Of a stretch of 64,000 nt of DNA, positions 45,855 to 58,115 are shown piece by piece; the first letter of the stretch is position 1; each line of letters begins with the position of its first letter. The notes under the pieces were generated by a model. The model was not told the origin of the DNA. It made no database searches and worked only from the letters and a program-made list of their open reading frames with translations. This DNA is from Allodiplogaster sudhausi (lineage: Eukaryota; Nematoda; Chromadorea; Rhabditida; Diplogasteridae), in assembly GCA_945643635.1 (NCBI GenBank), contig CALZFC010000251.1, forward strand, positions 3,252,501 through 3,316,500, read 5' to 3'. Position numbers and translations under genes: made by a program.

Positions 45855-48800
45855 TCTCTGTCTCTGTCTCTCTCTCGTTCTCTGTCTCTGTCTCTGTCTC
45901 TGTCTCTCTCTCCTTCTCTGTCTCTGTCTCTCTTTCCTTCTCTGTCTCTGTCTCTCTCTCTCCTTCTCTGTCTCTATCTTTCGCCCTCTCTCTCCCACCC
46001 TTGGCCTTTCACCACCTTCCTGCTCGTATATATCTTGGCCCCGCAATAGCGCGGGCCTGTCTCACTGCTTGGACCCATGCCCCTGGCACCGGGAATTTCT
46101 ATAGCGTTTCCTCACTGCCTTTCTGCTTCTAGAATGCGTAGCTCTCCACTGCCCAATGGGTCCACCCGGTCCGCCAGGCGCCTCTGCGCCCGATGGCGTA
46201 CACGGCGCGCCCGGCAAGACTGGACCTGCCGGGCCGGACGGTCCGAAACTTAATATTGTTTATAGATTTCACCCTATGTATTTTAAAATCCTATAATTAT
46301 TTCGTTTCATCTGACCAATATGTCTTTTTTATTTCTTCTTGCGGCAAAAAAAATTATTTAATAAAAATTATGCTTTTGAGGAGTCGACATTGAGCTCGAG
46401 CCTCAGCCGGAACTTCCATGCATCGTCTGCCCACCGGGGCCGATCGGGCCGAGGTTCAATTCATAATACTTCTGTATTTCCCTTTCTTCTTTCATTTACA
46501 CATTAACTACTATGATTATTTTTAATATTTTTTTTGTAATAACGTTTACTACAATAGAAAATTTTATTATTACGCACTAGAAAATATCCGTTGTTCACAG
46601 CGGCGTCCAGGGTGACCGAGGAGAGCCGGGCGGCAAGGGAACTGGTGGCGAGCCAGGCAGTGACGGTGCGGCTGGCGCTGTCGGCCCGCCCGGTCTCTTC
46701 GGCCCCGACGGCCACAAGGGTTTCCCGGGGAATCCGGGATATGCCGGCCAACCGGGAGACAATGCGATAGGAGGCGAAGGCGACCGCGGAGCGAAGGTTT
46801 GAACGGCACCGGATTTAAGGGATCCAAAAACTCAGTCTTGAATTCTCTCATTTTTGCATGACACAAGAGCAGGAATTTTACAGAGATGTCATAAAAATTA
46901 AAATAGAATATGACAGAGTTTTGAGCTCCTTTAAGGTAAGCTTTATTGTATTAATCATTAAGGCTTGTTACATACATGCATGTATTTATTTCGAAAAGGT
47001 CTTTGTACTTAGTCGCTAAATACTTGCCCTACAGTAATCTTTTAATAGGGCGCGCCAGGACCCCGAGGCCAGGTCGGCCCGTCGGGTGCGAAGGGCCGCC
47101 GCGCCCGCCACGACGGCCATCCGGGAATGCCGGGCGAGCCAGGCGTCGAAGGCTCGCGAGGAGAAGCCGGACCTCTCGGCATTCCGGGCGACTACGGATC
47201 GATGGGGCAGCCAGGTGGTTTTAGAGGGACGGGAGGGTATATTAGCAGTTATGAGTTTTTAAAGACGATTCGAGCGCCGCCAGTACGTTCAATAAGACAT
47301 ATTCTCTAAATCAGTAAAAGGATTGATGGATCAGGATTTGAGTCAAGTCTATGCAACACATTCGACTTTTAGACGGTGCTATTTATTATGATCGCCATTT
47401 AATGATTTAATGATGTCATATTTGGCATCTAAAACCAATTTGAAAAAAAATGAGATTCTTTTTAAAATAGAATTGCAGTTTCCTGCCTTGACAGCAAAAA
47501 AAAAAAGATTATTCCATCAAAAGGGACATTTTCATTGAATTGACTTAATTACTTATTCTTATTTGCCTAGGCTCTCCGTACGGCTACTGCCCTTCCGATT
47601 GCGGCGTGCGGAAAGTCATTGCGAATCTTCCACTCCCATCTCTTTCTCCCTCTACTCCTTCTTCTCCAGCTCCTCTTGTCGCCCTCGAGCTGTCCGCTTC
47701 CGGATTCGCCTTCGTCCAGATGCCGCCAGCCGCGACTTCGCCTCCAGTCGTCACTCCGAAAGGACAGCCGATGAGCTATGAGACGACGGTCTCTTCGACA
47801 ACTTCTTCTTCTTCTCCTTCTTCCCCTCCATCCAATTTAACCTCGTCTTCCTTCTCCAAATCCTCCGCCACTTCCAAGACGTCCGCAAGTGCTCGAGCAA
47901 CGATGAGTTTAGCAAAGACAACGAAAGAGCCCTCCAGACCCATTTCTACCAGTCGACCCTCCCAATCAACCACTTTTACCCCCTCCGCCTCCGCCGCTTT
48001 TCCTATCGCCATGATGTACATGGGCGATGCTTCTTCTTCTTCTTCTTCGGTTGTTCCCGGATACGGCGAAGAGAATTCCGTGGTCTCCTCAACGGCGGAG
48101 ACCACTTCTTCGACGGCGGCAACATCAAAGACAGCGGCAACACCAAAGCCGTCCGACCCTTTATCGTCCATGATCAACTCGATCATGGAGGACGCTGCGG
48201 CGTACGGCGCACCGCCGGTGGAAGAACAGCCCGATTTGGCACCGGGCCAATTTCTGGCGCCAAGCCTATCCGACCCCGGCGCCGCCTACTCAACCAACCC
48301 CGACTTGCCGACGCCGGCGCCAAGCGAGCACAACTTTGTAACGCGTCGCCCGCCCAGTTACGATCTCCATGATCCCTTCGACGAGAAGGTATTTTTTTTA
48401 GTTATCCACGGTGTTTTTTTAAATTTAAAATTGTATATTGCAAAATACATAAATGTCTGACTCTTCTTGATCAATAATTTTTTTCAAACACTAATTACTG
48501 TTCGTTACGTGCAAATTTTTATAATTTAAATTTCTTCGAAATAATTTGTAAAGAGAATTTTGTGGCTATATCGTATCGAGGGAGTGGACAGCTTTAAAAA
48601 AATATATATATTTTCTAATTTTCCAGCTAAACGAGATCGAGATCCGCCGTCATCCGGGCAAGTTCGCGCCGCCTCCGCCGCATGCGCCTCCAACGGCGCC
48701 GCCGTCACTGCCGCCCATCCTCATTCCTCTGCCCCCGACGAGCTCCTTCCAGCAACAGATACTCAGCGAGTTTGAGCGAGCGCAGGAGGAGTATATGCGA

Positions 48801-50262
48801 TTCAGAAGAGTGTAGCAGATTTGTAAACAGTTACTACTTACTTGCAAATTTGTTGCTCTTCTTGCGTAGTTTAATCAGTGTTAGTCATGTTTCTTTGAGA
48901 ATAGCTTAATATAAATTATAGGCGTTATCTACCAGAAGGCTTTCCATAACCAATTGATGAGCAAATATAGTGTTATGGGTAATTAGAAGTGTCTCCCTCT
49001 CGTTTTTATGATTTAGATAAAAGTGCAATGCATGTAACCATTTAAGCTTACTAATAATAATTTATTAATAAAACCTTGCTATAGTCCCTCATTCGCTTAT
49101 AGTCTTGAAATAGTTAGGAGTACACACACTTTTCAATGATTATTTTGTACGAAGAAATAAACGTTCAAGGTTGCCACTGACAACATCGATGATCCGAATA
49201 AGTGAAGCGCCAAACTTGACTTTCACCGGTTCCGACTCGTTTCGGACGGGCCGAACATTCTGGAAGACAAGAATTCAACATTCTATTGCTACGTACCGTA
49301 ATCTTATATATGATGTTACAATCATTATTTGAATAGTCACACTACGTCCACGCGAGAGCGTAATGGGTTCCCAAGAATGTTCAGTTGACCTTGCGCGACT
49401 AAACCACATGTTCTGCAGAAGCAAAGGAAAAAGTATTTTTCTTCCATCCGAATTATTTGATCTGGAAGAAAGAGATCACTAATTGTAAGAAGCGGCCAAC
49501 TACTTGAACAACTTTTACCTATCAAGTGGCATCATCTTTTATTACTATGCAGTATTTACAAATGGTTTCCATGCAAGTTATTTCAGAAATTTATTTATTA
49601 AAATTTTTCCCTTTTGCCTGCCACAAGAGTAAGATTAATATGGGAGCGACTACAGTCGTCAGGAAAATTGAAATAGATTACGTTTGGGTTACGTGATCCT
49701 TAAAACCATCATTCATCAATAATACCAATACCAAATATTGGTAATAATAACATTTAAATGATTGCCTAACCTTATTATAATAGTAGAGGAGATCTTCGTA
49801 AAGTTGGTCAGCGTAGCGATTCGCTTCGAGGACCTCCACAGTGATGACGAGGAGTGCTAAATTGAACTGACGGAGGGGTTGGTATAAGAGAGGGAGAGAA
49901 AGACAGCAAGTAAGAATTGAAAGAGATTGAGACATAGAGCAACCGAGAGAGAGAGAGAGCGATAGAGAGACAGAGAGAGAAAGAGAGAGCGTGAGAGAGA
50001 GACATAGGTAGAGTGCGAGAGAGAGACAGTGAGAGAGAGAGAGAGAGCGCGCGAGATAGAAAGAAAGAGGGTTGATATGAATGCATTTCTCAAGTGCTTT
50101 ATTATATTTAAAAAAATCAAATTAGAATAATTATGCAGAATATGTTCACATTCTTTTCACAATTTCCCCTCGCAAAGATCACAACGAGGAAGTTCAAGGA
50201 GTGCACAATAAAAAGAATCTCAAGTATCTCTTCTTACCGAGAAAGAAGAACGACGATATCAT
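37354..50262 (-). CDS. Nicotinic acetylcholine receptor alpha-type subunit, complete, 19 exons
   Basis: Exons: 50238-50262, 49771-49856, 49182-49259, 43317-43361, 42982-43091, 41706-41808, 41227-41325, 40999-41090, 40856-40914, 40590-40694, 40014-40060, 39820-39900, 39628-39722, 39262-39392, 38462-38585, 38062-38125, 37856-37930, 37594-37684, 37354-37436. All phases agree; 1593 bases, 530 residues. Signal peptide [20 protein letters not shown]. Ligand domain: [25 protein letters not shown], Cys-loop C148/C162 with 13 residues between, GGWSYNG, and adjacent cysteines PGCCGQEFY (about 234-235) that mark an alpha subunit. M1 about 254-276, M2 284-304, M3 314-336, M4 455-485. The residue before the M2 lysine is His (IEHK) instead of the usual Glu. 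My recollection is that the ACR-8/LEV-8 group shares this; not verified. Acts as a synaptic cation-channel subunit. Three introns have GC donors; intron 3 holds a collagen gene. Confidence 0.93.
38687..38738. repeat. Perfect-looking 22-bp-arm hairpin in a receptor intron
   Basis: CAGCAAGCTCTA and TAGAGCTTGCTG pair perfectly around an 8-base loop (CAAACGGC). The outer AACTTCATTC/GAACTGAAGTT extend the stem with two mismatches. It lies in the intron between exons at 38585 and 39262. Confidence 0.8.
38855..39188. mobile_element. TTAA-flanked MITE in receptor intron
   Basis: Terminal inverted repeats AGAAGGGCGATCACCGAAAA (left) and AGGAGGGCGATCACCGAAAA (right, reversed), each bordered by TTAA (38851-38854 and 39189-39192). 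About 334 bp. The internal ORF 38882-39178 has no transposase motif. TTAA target choice is that of piggyBac relatives; the family call is inference. Confidence 0.8.
42400..42970. repeat. Pyrimidine-rich microsatellite cluster
   Basis: Several (CT)n runs (about 42410-42460, 42560-42610, 42860-42890, 42925-42955) inside the receptor intron between exons at 41808 and 42982. They directly precede the donor-side exon and produce spurious ORFs. Confidence 0.85.
43362..44646. other. Receptor intron / collagen 5' flank
   Basis: Lies within receptor intron 3. CT-rich tracts at 43770-43840 and 43930-44000. No promoter element can be assigned confidently. No additional receptor exon is needed here, because exon 3 at 49182-49259 joins exon 4 in phase. 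Confidence 0.6.
44647..48815 (+). CDS. Cuticle collagen with long Ser/Thr-rich C-terminal domain
   Basis: Eight exons agree in phase: 44647-44829, 45681-45801, 46133-46240, 46381-46453, 46601-46796, 47049-47214, 47571-48388 and 48627-48815; 617 residues. ATG at 44647. A membrane segment ([20 protein letters not shown], about 15-45) and [13 protein letters not shown] form a nematode cuticle-collagen N domain. FRPNRQ could be a subtilisin-type processing site. [14 protein letters not shown] opens the Gly-X-Y part, which is interrupted by [19 protein letters not shown] and resumes to about residue 282. Then comes YCPSDCG, followed by about 260 residues rich in Ser, Thr, Pro and Ala, ending [20 protein letters not shown]. 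Cuticle collagens are usually near 300 residues, so this tail is unusual. It is secreted to the cuticle. The gene lies wholly inside intron 3 of the receptor gene on the opposite strand. Confidence 0.92.
45820..45990. repeat. (CT)n / CTGTCT repeat in collagen intron 2
   Basis: Imperfect pyrimidine repeat starting 19 bases after the exon 2 donor. It includes a TCTCTGTCTCTGTCTCTC sub-repeat. Confidence 0.9.
48816..49181. other. Collagen 3' UTR and receptor intron
   Basis: AT-rich, with AATAAAACCTTGC at about 49068, a plausible polyadenylation signal for the collagen gene about 250 bases after its stop. The downstream bases border the receptor exon 3 donor. Confidence 0.5.
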
Positions 50263-51225
<963 letters not shown>

Positions 51226-51869
51226 ATTACAGAAAGAACGTAGAGTGAGGTAAGAGGTTGTTGAACACTGCAAACGAATTTTTACGTACGCCTATGTATG
51301 TATGTAAATATATTTGTGGATAAATCTACATACAGATGTATCTATTGCAGGAAAAAATAATAATAATAAAAAGCTTAATCAAAAATTTCGAGCACCGTCC
51401 ATGAAATGAGAATAATTATAGAAATGACGGAAAGTCTCCTCCTCATATGGAAGCCACGACAGGAAAATTTACGGAATGGAAAAGTAAATTGTGCTGTCTT
51501 TCCTTGTGACTCCTTCATTTTGCGTTTCTCATGGCCTTTAATGTCTTTTTTCTCAGGTCAGTTATTCAAGTCTTATTCTCTCCCTTGTCAATCGTTCTCT
51601 CTTTCACACACACACACTTTCTCTCATTTCGCTCTTTCTCCATCTCTTTCTCTGTCTTTCTCTCACTTTCTTTCTCTCTCTCACTCTCTGTTCTCTCTCT
51701 CTCTCTCTTTATCTCTCCCTCTCTCGGAAATGCAAAGTGACTGCCACAAAAGTCCAAAAATACTCGACCGACGGGACAAATTTGCTGGCCGCCCGAAAAT
51801 AAGCCATCCAGCGAGGAGATCTCTCTCCCGTTCCACTCTCTCTTTCTCTCTCTCCCCTCTTTCTCTCTT

Positions 51870-51908
<39 letters not shown>

Positions 51909-52518
51909 TCTTTCTTTCTCTCTCTTCTCGTCTCACGTGCGATGGTCGTTACTATATTCTACCTCCTTTCCACTAGTCCGATGCCTTGTTATTCTGCATC
52001 TACTCCAACCATCTCACACCCCTCCAAATAAATTGAATAAATTACCACCTGCCAGCCTTCCATTTTCTCAACGTTTTTCTCTGTCTATTCTCTTTCGTCA
52101 ATGCCTCCTTTGTCTCTTTTTCTTTCTTTCATTCATTCTCTTTTACACTTTCTCCCTTTTTCAAGCTTTCTTTTCTTATAACCACTTTCGCATCAGCGTT
52201 TCAGGAATCATGTGCAACTTCCTAAACTTTTTCCCCATAATTCTGAAGAAAAAAAATGGATATTAGTTGTTTATTGCTTTTGCGGGGAAAAGGGGGAATC
52301 GAAAACAGATTCGCAGCCCGAGGAAGGATAACGGGCACTGCGAACAGAAGTCGCAGTTACATATATTTCGAGTAAAATATTAATTACCTATAGGTATATA
52401 CATATACATATACATACATATATATGCGTATACAGATTTTTGCAACTCTAACCTAAGACAATTATTGATGCACCTACATATTTATCGAGACCTTAAACAT
52501 CCGAAAATCGATTTTCAG
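51226..52518. other. CT-rich intergenic DNA
   Basis: Tracts at about 51590-51725 and 51835-51930. The 286-residue ORF at 51406-52266 is mostly Ser/Leu/Phe from CT repeats. No gene supported. Confidence 0.65.
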
Positions 52519-52620
52519 ATCATGCGAACGCCTTATATGGACGAATCGCTTCTCAAAATCACCATGTCGGAAAATTTCACTGTGGAAAAAAGGTTAAAGA
52601 GATTTCGGAAGCATTCTTAA
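52519..52620 (+). pseudogene. Repeated terminal exon, copy 1 (LLKIT motif)
   Basis: After the acceptor CGATTTTCAG it reads IMRTPYMDESLLKITMSENF, then a basic tail and TAA. A 3' flank with GTATAAATAAATGAATA follows about 55 bases later. Copies 2-4 are at 53369, 58747 and 62740. Family unknown; upstream exons not found. Confidence 0.4.
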
Positions 52621-53368
52621 AATTTCACATTTGTTTGCGGCTATTGTTCATGAAAGCATTGAGTAATTTTAATGTATAGTATAAATAAATGAATAGTTAA
52701 ACATATATATGTATATGTATCTATAAAAGTGTCAACTCACATCCACAAATCTCCGAATTCGTCGACTTCTCTTTTAGCTATACATATGTATCTAATTAAA
52801 TATTTCAGGTTAATTGTTAAATGGGTATTTTTAAACATTATTCTTCGTGATCATTTTGTAATTTATTTTACAAAATGAACACTACATTTTAATTTTAATG
52901 TTATTGTTATCATTTCATTTAACTGATTTATGAATAAACAAATAAATATAAACAGCAATATGAAACTAAACCTGGCAAAGAGAGAGAAAGAGATAAATTG
53001 AAAACATAACTGTCCTCATTTTGTGCCCACACTTAATGCTTAATTAAAAAATTATATAAATATACACTTGTCTGAAGAAAAAAAATTAGATTCACATCCG
53101 TTTTCGTAGTACTTGAAGTTCGTAATCGCATTCAGCTCCACGAAAAAGTCTTCGGATTGCAAGATATTGGTTTTTTTTTCTCTCCAAATTTGGCAAAATT
53201 CAACGACAGTTCGTAACTTCTAAACAGTTCACTTCGGCATAGGCCAGAGTGTGAGAGAGAGAGAGAGAGAGTGAGAGAGAGAGTGAGCGAGAGGGAGAGA
53301 GAGAGAGTGTGAAAGGGAGATAGGGAGACCCCAATATTAAACACATTCAGGAAGAGTCTTCTAAAGTG

Positions 53369-53521
53369 ATGCCAATCAAACGACTATCAGTCGATGCTCT
53401 TACATATATGAACGAGCCGCTTCTCAAAATCACCGTATCTGAGAATTCTCAATTGCGCAAAAAATTAAAGAAATTTCAGAAGCTCTCTAAAATTTTTACA
53501 TTTGTTCGCTGCTATTGTTAA
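53369..53521 (+). pseudogene. Repeated terminal exon, copy 2
   Basis: Reads MPIKRLSVDALTYMNEPLLK then ITVSENSQLRKKLKKFQKLS and runs to TAA at 53519. Same 3' flank (GGTATAAATAAATGAATAAG). The shared YM(D/N)E(S/P)LLKIT(M/V)SEN core implies protein-level relationship to copy 1. Confidence 0.4.
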
Positions 53522-53619
53522 TGAAAGCGTCGATTCCTTTTAATGCATGGTATAAATAAATGAATAAGTAAAAATTAATTAGAAAATATTTTTTGTAATA
53601 AAAAAAATTATTTTTAGTA

Positions 53620-54246
53620 AAGAAATTTCGTCATTTACTGCTTTCATAATATGATATTATGAACTTGGACCCGTACATGTACATGCATGCATATGTATCT
53701 ATTTAAGTGTCAACTCAAATCCACAAATCTGCGAATTCATCGGCATCTTTTTTAATTAAATTATTCAGATAAATTGTGCAATAAATATATTTTAGAAAGA
53801 GAGGGATCAATAAATAATGCAAATTTCTACTGAACATTTCTTTCATTAATTAGAAAAACATTTGTTTTACTAAAATTATATATTTTTATGACTGTACATC
53901 CATGGTTTGGCTCTTTTGAGAAAGACGGGCGTCGTGCCGCGATAATTCGCGCGCTCTTAATAATGTTCAATCTTTATTTATTAATTCAATATATTAATGA
54001 CTTTCGAGCAGCACAGCAAATCCTCTTTGGTATTCCGTGCTAATCTTCTTATTGTCCTACTGAAAACCACCGTTCTCACCCACTAATCCTTTTTGTTTAA
54101 TTTCTTTTGTTCAAAGTCGCATTCAACGCAGCCGAGCTCATTCTTCTCTCGTCCTATTGTGCTCTCTCGCTCTCTCTTTCTCTCTCCCACTCTCTCTCTC
54201 ACTTTTCCAACTCTCTCTCTCTCTCGCTCTCTCTCTCACTCACTTT

Positions 54247-54288
<42 letters not shown>

Positions 54289-54690
54289 GCTCTCTCTGTA
54301 CCTCATAACTCCAACCGCTATAACACAGACCACAAGCAGACTGCTCTCCCCCTCTTGACCAGTAACAGACTTCCGACCATCTTATGATTTACACTGAACA
54401 TGGTAATCGGCTGCTTCATATCTCCAACCCCAATTTCCCAAGACGAGAATCAGACAGCTCTCCCTTGAACAGTAAGCAGACATCACCAGTCTTACTAGGT
54501 CCCTGATCTTGGTGGCATTTCCTCACTGCTTCTCAATTACTTTTTCTTCTCCTTCGCATAGGACGAATGGGAACATAACAGGGATGAGAACATTTTAATT
54601 ACTCAAATATACAGTGAGTCGATTTGCGAGTGAGATAATAAGAGATAGTAAAGGGATAAAATAAAGAGTAAATAGGAGAGAGTCAGGGAG
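53620..54690. other. Decayed repeat spacer with CT microsatellite
   Basis: AT-rich spacer, then GACGGGCGTCGTGCCGCGAT (about 53924, related to 60615) and CTACTGAAAACCACCGTTCT (about 54057; repeated at 56180, 61020 and 61650). A (CT)n tract lies at 54165-54295. No intact gene. Confidence 0.5.
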
Positions 54691-54697
54691 AGAGCCC

Positions 54698-54820
54698 CTA
54701 TCGAACACTATCGAACATGTCGTCATCGTTGAGGATTTCATCGTAAATCTCGCTGGGGTCGAGATGATTCGGAGTGTCATCCGAGCGGAAGCCGAGGCGC
54801 AGCTGTTCTCCTTCGTCTTT
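54698..54820 (-). pseudogene. Repeated minus-strand terminal exon, copy 1 (FRSDDTPNHL)
   Basis: Begins after TATAAGAG and reads GEQLRLGFRSDDTPNHLDPS, then EIYDEILNDDDMFDSVR and a stop at 54698. Copies at 56726-56844 and 59551-59654 keep the FRSDDTPNHL core with different tails. The acidic C-terminus resembles no family I recognise. It is close to, and divergent from, the broken collagen exon at 54914. Confidence 0.5.
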
Positions 54821-54913
54821 CTCTTATAAAAACATACAAAAACTAAAATACTGTTTAGAAATATTTCAAAATCAATATAAAAAAGAACACGGATGAAGTC
54901 CAGGTCCGGATGA

Positions 54914-55633
54914 AATACTGGCTGTTTCTACTCGTTCCTCGCCGTCTTCTCCTTCGTTCTCTTGCTTCTCTCTTCGCTTGTCCTACTCTCCCTCTCACTC
55001 TCTTCCATCTATAGGGGAGGCATTAAGAGAAACTCGAACATCGAGCAGCGAGTACGACAATTTAGGGTGTTTATTTATTTTTATAAATCTATTTTTTTAC
55101 TTTAAAATTTTAACCTGATTATATTTTTTATGGAAAAAAACTTGATTGGAGACAGGCGCTTTTGAGTGCGCGCGGCGTCTAATAATGGCAGGCAGACATT
55201 ACAATACTTGTTTAGATCAACTCATGTTTATTATTGTTAAATCTTTGTCATCATTGGGTAATATAAATACGATTGTTGTGTGAATTATTTTTTTATGACT
55301 GACAAAGGATAACAGCTTTTGTTTTTAAAGCTTGATGCAAAGCTTCATTTTCCAGCCTTTCGGCCGAGCTTGGGAACGTGTGAAATGGCGTGTGAATTAT
55401 AGATATGTAGTTTTTACATGGATAATTTATAATAATCAAGTACAACCATATCTATCATAGACGGTGGCTCTGTGAACTTCGACATCTTCTTTGGAGCATC
55501 AGCAAAATAAATTCGCGTTAGTTCCCGCAATTCATCTCTGACGCTGTCTTCGTATTCTTGGAAATGTTCACTCGGTTAAGATTCTTCTTCTTCCACTCGC
55601 TCTCGTGCAAACTTCGGACCGATCGGCCGAACA
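54914..55633 (+). pseudogene. Broken cuticle-collagen copy 1 (exons 1-2)
   Basis: 54914-55066 matches collagen exon 1: [22 protein letters not shown] and IEQRVRQFR before a GTGTTT donor. The 5' part (CCAGGTCCGGATGAAATACT) is out of frame with the membrane segment and gives no usable start. 55558-55633 resembles exon 2 (CTCGCTCTCGTGCAAACTTC, CCGATCGGCC) with frame breaks. No Gly-X-Y exons follow. Confidence 0.65.
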
Positions 55634-56292
55634 TTTTAAATGTTATACTTTGTAATCGTTAAGTATAACAATTTTACATGCGAAACCATGCAGAAAAAGA
55701 AAGTGTCTGACCACACACAAAAATCAGCTAATTCATCGCATTTTTCTGCTAAATTTATCTAATTAAACGATTCACGTGCTTTCACCTAAGAGGATTCAAA
55801 TACGGTTGCGTTCCTCATCTTAGCGAGTTCATTAATAAAACAGTCACATACAATTCTGACCCCTTCGTCTTCGTTTTCCTCATCAGTCTTCATCTGCTTT
55901 TTGGTGACCTCTCCTCTCCTCAATTCCAGTCGTTGGCCGCCCGCCAAATTCGGGGATCAAGACGATGCATTTGTAGGCCGGGGCTTCGTGGCGCGAGGGT
56001 CGGTGTTGTCTCATTTATTTATTCATTGTCTACAAAAAATATTTTTTTCGCGGCTCGAACAAGATGCCCGCTGGACATCCCTGCTCACTTCATTCGTATT
56101 TGGCGTATCGTTTTAGATTCTTCTCCCAAAGCAAATGTGGTCATGTATTCCAGGCAAATATTCAGCCGGTCTGACTGAAAACCACCGTTCTCATAGAGTT
56201 CTAATACTTTTTGTTCGAATTAAATCGTCCTGCACCAAGTTCACGGTGAAATAATCCGGTAATGCATCTGCCGCCGATCTCTCTCTCTCTCT

Positions 56293-56340
<48 letters not shown>

Positions 56341-56725
56341 ATCTCTGTCACTGGCTCTTTTTTTTCAAGTCATCTCTTCCCCACTTACTAGACCTGGATG
56401 GCATTGCTTCTCCTTTTTCCTTCTTCCTCGTTCTAATTCCCTCCTTTTATCTAACAATAAGATGTTCTCCTCTCGTTCTCCAACTTCCCCCTTTTCGGCT
56501 CTCACACAACTTTACAACATGAAATTAGAAGAAATCCAAGCGAGGAATAGCATCGTAAAAGAGATGCGAAAGCTTCAATTACTCTAATAAATGGTGAGCC
56601 GATTTCCAATAGAAGTAAAAAAAAACATTGTTAAAAAGATAGCGAGATAGAGAAAAATAAGATGAGAGAGGGAGAACAGAGAGAGAGAGAGAGAGAGAGA
56701 GATAGAGGGAGAGAGAAAACAGGAG
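55634..56725. other. Spacer between repeat units
   Basis: Contains a decayed relative of the 60555-60645 exon at about 55930-56010 (minus), the CTGACTGAAAACCACCGTTC block at 56175, and a (CT)n tract at 56278-56340. No intact gene. Confidence 0.5.
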
Positions 56726-56844
56726 CTAAGCCATAAGACTGACCCCATCGAGCATGTCGTTATCGTAGATCTCTCTGGGGCAGAGATGATTCGGAGTGTC
56801 ATCCGAGCGGAAACAGAGGCGCAGCCGCTCCACTTCGTCTGCCA
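56726..56844 (-). pseudogene. Repeated minus-strand terminal exon, copy 2
   Basis: After acceptor TTTAAGAAG: ADEVERLRLCFRSDDTPNHL, then CPREIYDNDMLDG and a stop at 56726. Compared with copy 1 it lacks a few codons (EIL..D) but stays in frame. Confidence 0.5.
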
Positions 56845-56930
56845 CTTCTTAAAATATTTAATAAATAAAAATATAAGTAGACAAATTTTAAAATACATGT
56901 TTAAATAAATAAAAACGCAAAATAATTCCT

Positions 56931-57770
56931 GGTCCGGAAGAGACTCTGACTGTCTCTACTCTCTCCTCACACTCTTCTCCATCGCTCTCTCACTCTCTCA
57001 CTCTCTTCGATCAACAGGGAAAGCAATCGCAGCTACGCGAACATCGAGCATCGTGCATTTGGTTTTTGACTGCTTTTATTTATTGAATTCTTAAAAAAAT
57101 TGTAAATCTGACTCCATTTCTATTATTGAAAAGGCACTTTTAAAGGGCATCAGTTTAGACAGTTATGCTTATGAGTTTTTTTTCTGGTACCAAACCCATA
57201 CTGCTATTTGATTGGCGACAGGCGCTTTTGAGTGCGAGCGGATTCTAATAATGGATGGCAGACATTTTAAAAACCGTTGATAATGGACACGGCGAGATAT
57301 CTTGTTATTGAGAAAAATTTATTTATTTTGCACATTCAATATATTTGTCATCACTAAAAATCTTGTGTACACTCTGTTTTATGGCTGAAACAGTACATTT
57401 GTAAAGCTTGATGAGAAGCGCTGCTTCCTTTTCTAGTCATTTAGCCGAGCATTGGGAACGTGCGAAGTGGCGTGTGAATTATATAATATGTATGTAGTTT
57501 TCACATGGATAATTTGTGATAATGAAGTAAAAACAATGTATCGTTGACGGTGGTTTTGAGAACTGCGACATCTTCTTTAGAGCCTCAGGGAATGAATTCG
57601 TGTTAGTTAATGGTGTTCTCGCAATTCAAGTACGAATCTGACTCCGTGTTCCCGGAAACGACGGATGATCTCTCTGTGGAGAGGGAGGCAGATGCTTCTT
57701 CTCCCTCCGCCTTCCCTCGTGCCCGAACCTTCAGAATGGGAGATACGCTCATGCAATAGTCAGCGAAGTT
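56931..57770 (+). pseudogene. Broken cuticle-collagen copy 2 (exons 1-2)
   Basis: 56931-57063 matches collagen exon 1 (DSDCLYSLLTLFSIALSLS) but a deletion in the membrane segment shifts the frame (LRSTGKAI instead of SSIYR). 57652-57770 matches exon 2 (ACGACGGATGATCTCTCTGT through GGGAGATACGCTCATGCA), also with frame damage. The connecting intron keeps the GGCGACAGGCGCTTTTGAGT block found in other units. Confidence 0.65.
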
Positions 57771-58115
57771 ATTCTCTATCGCGGACACTTAGATACATAA
57801 ATGCATATCTAGGTCGAAGTGCTAATGAATACAAGCAGAAAATGAAGAAAATTCTTACAGGAAATTATTTGTATAATAATAAAATATTTTCTATTATTTT
57901 TTTTAAACTTATTTCTTTTTGAATGCAATACATTTTCAAAATCCGTCCAACGGGATATGAAACGTCAACCCGGCATTATTATAAACCACGCGCACTCAAA
58001 AGCGCCTACCAGCAATCGCAGATCAAAGTGCTGACAATGAGAGCGAAATTATTATTATGTTTTATTTTCATTCTACCATTGCCTCTTTGTATTGAATATA
58101 GAGAGGTATAGAACC

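Noticed and set aside
45669..46049. 126-residue plus-strand ORF
   Set aside because: Only the first 121 bases after 45681 are collagen exon 2; the rest is a CT repeat in the intron.
47776..48186. 136-residue minus-strand ORF rich in Glu and Val
   Set aside because: Antisense shadow of the Ser/Thr-rich collagen exon, whose phase and splice sites are supported.
51406..52266. 286-residue plus-strand ORF
   Set aside because: Composed mainly of Ser/Leu/Phe from CT microsatellites; no domain, no splice context.
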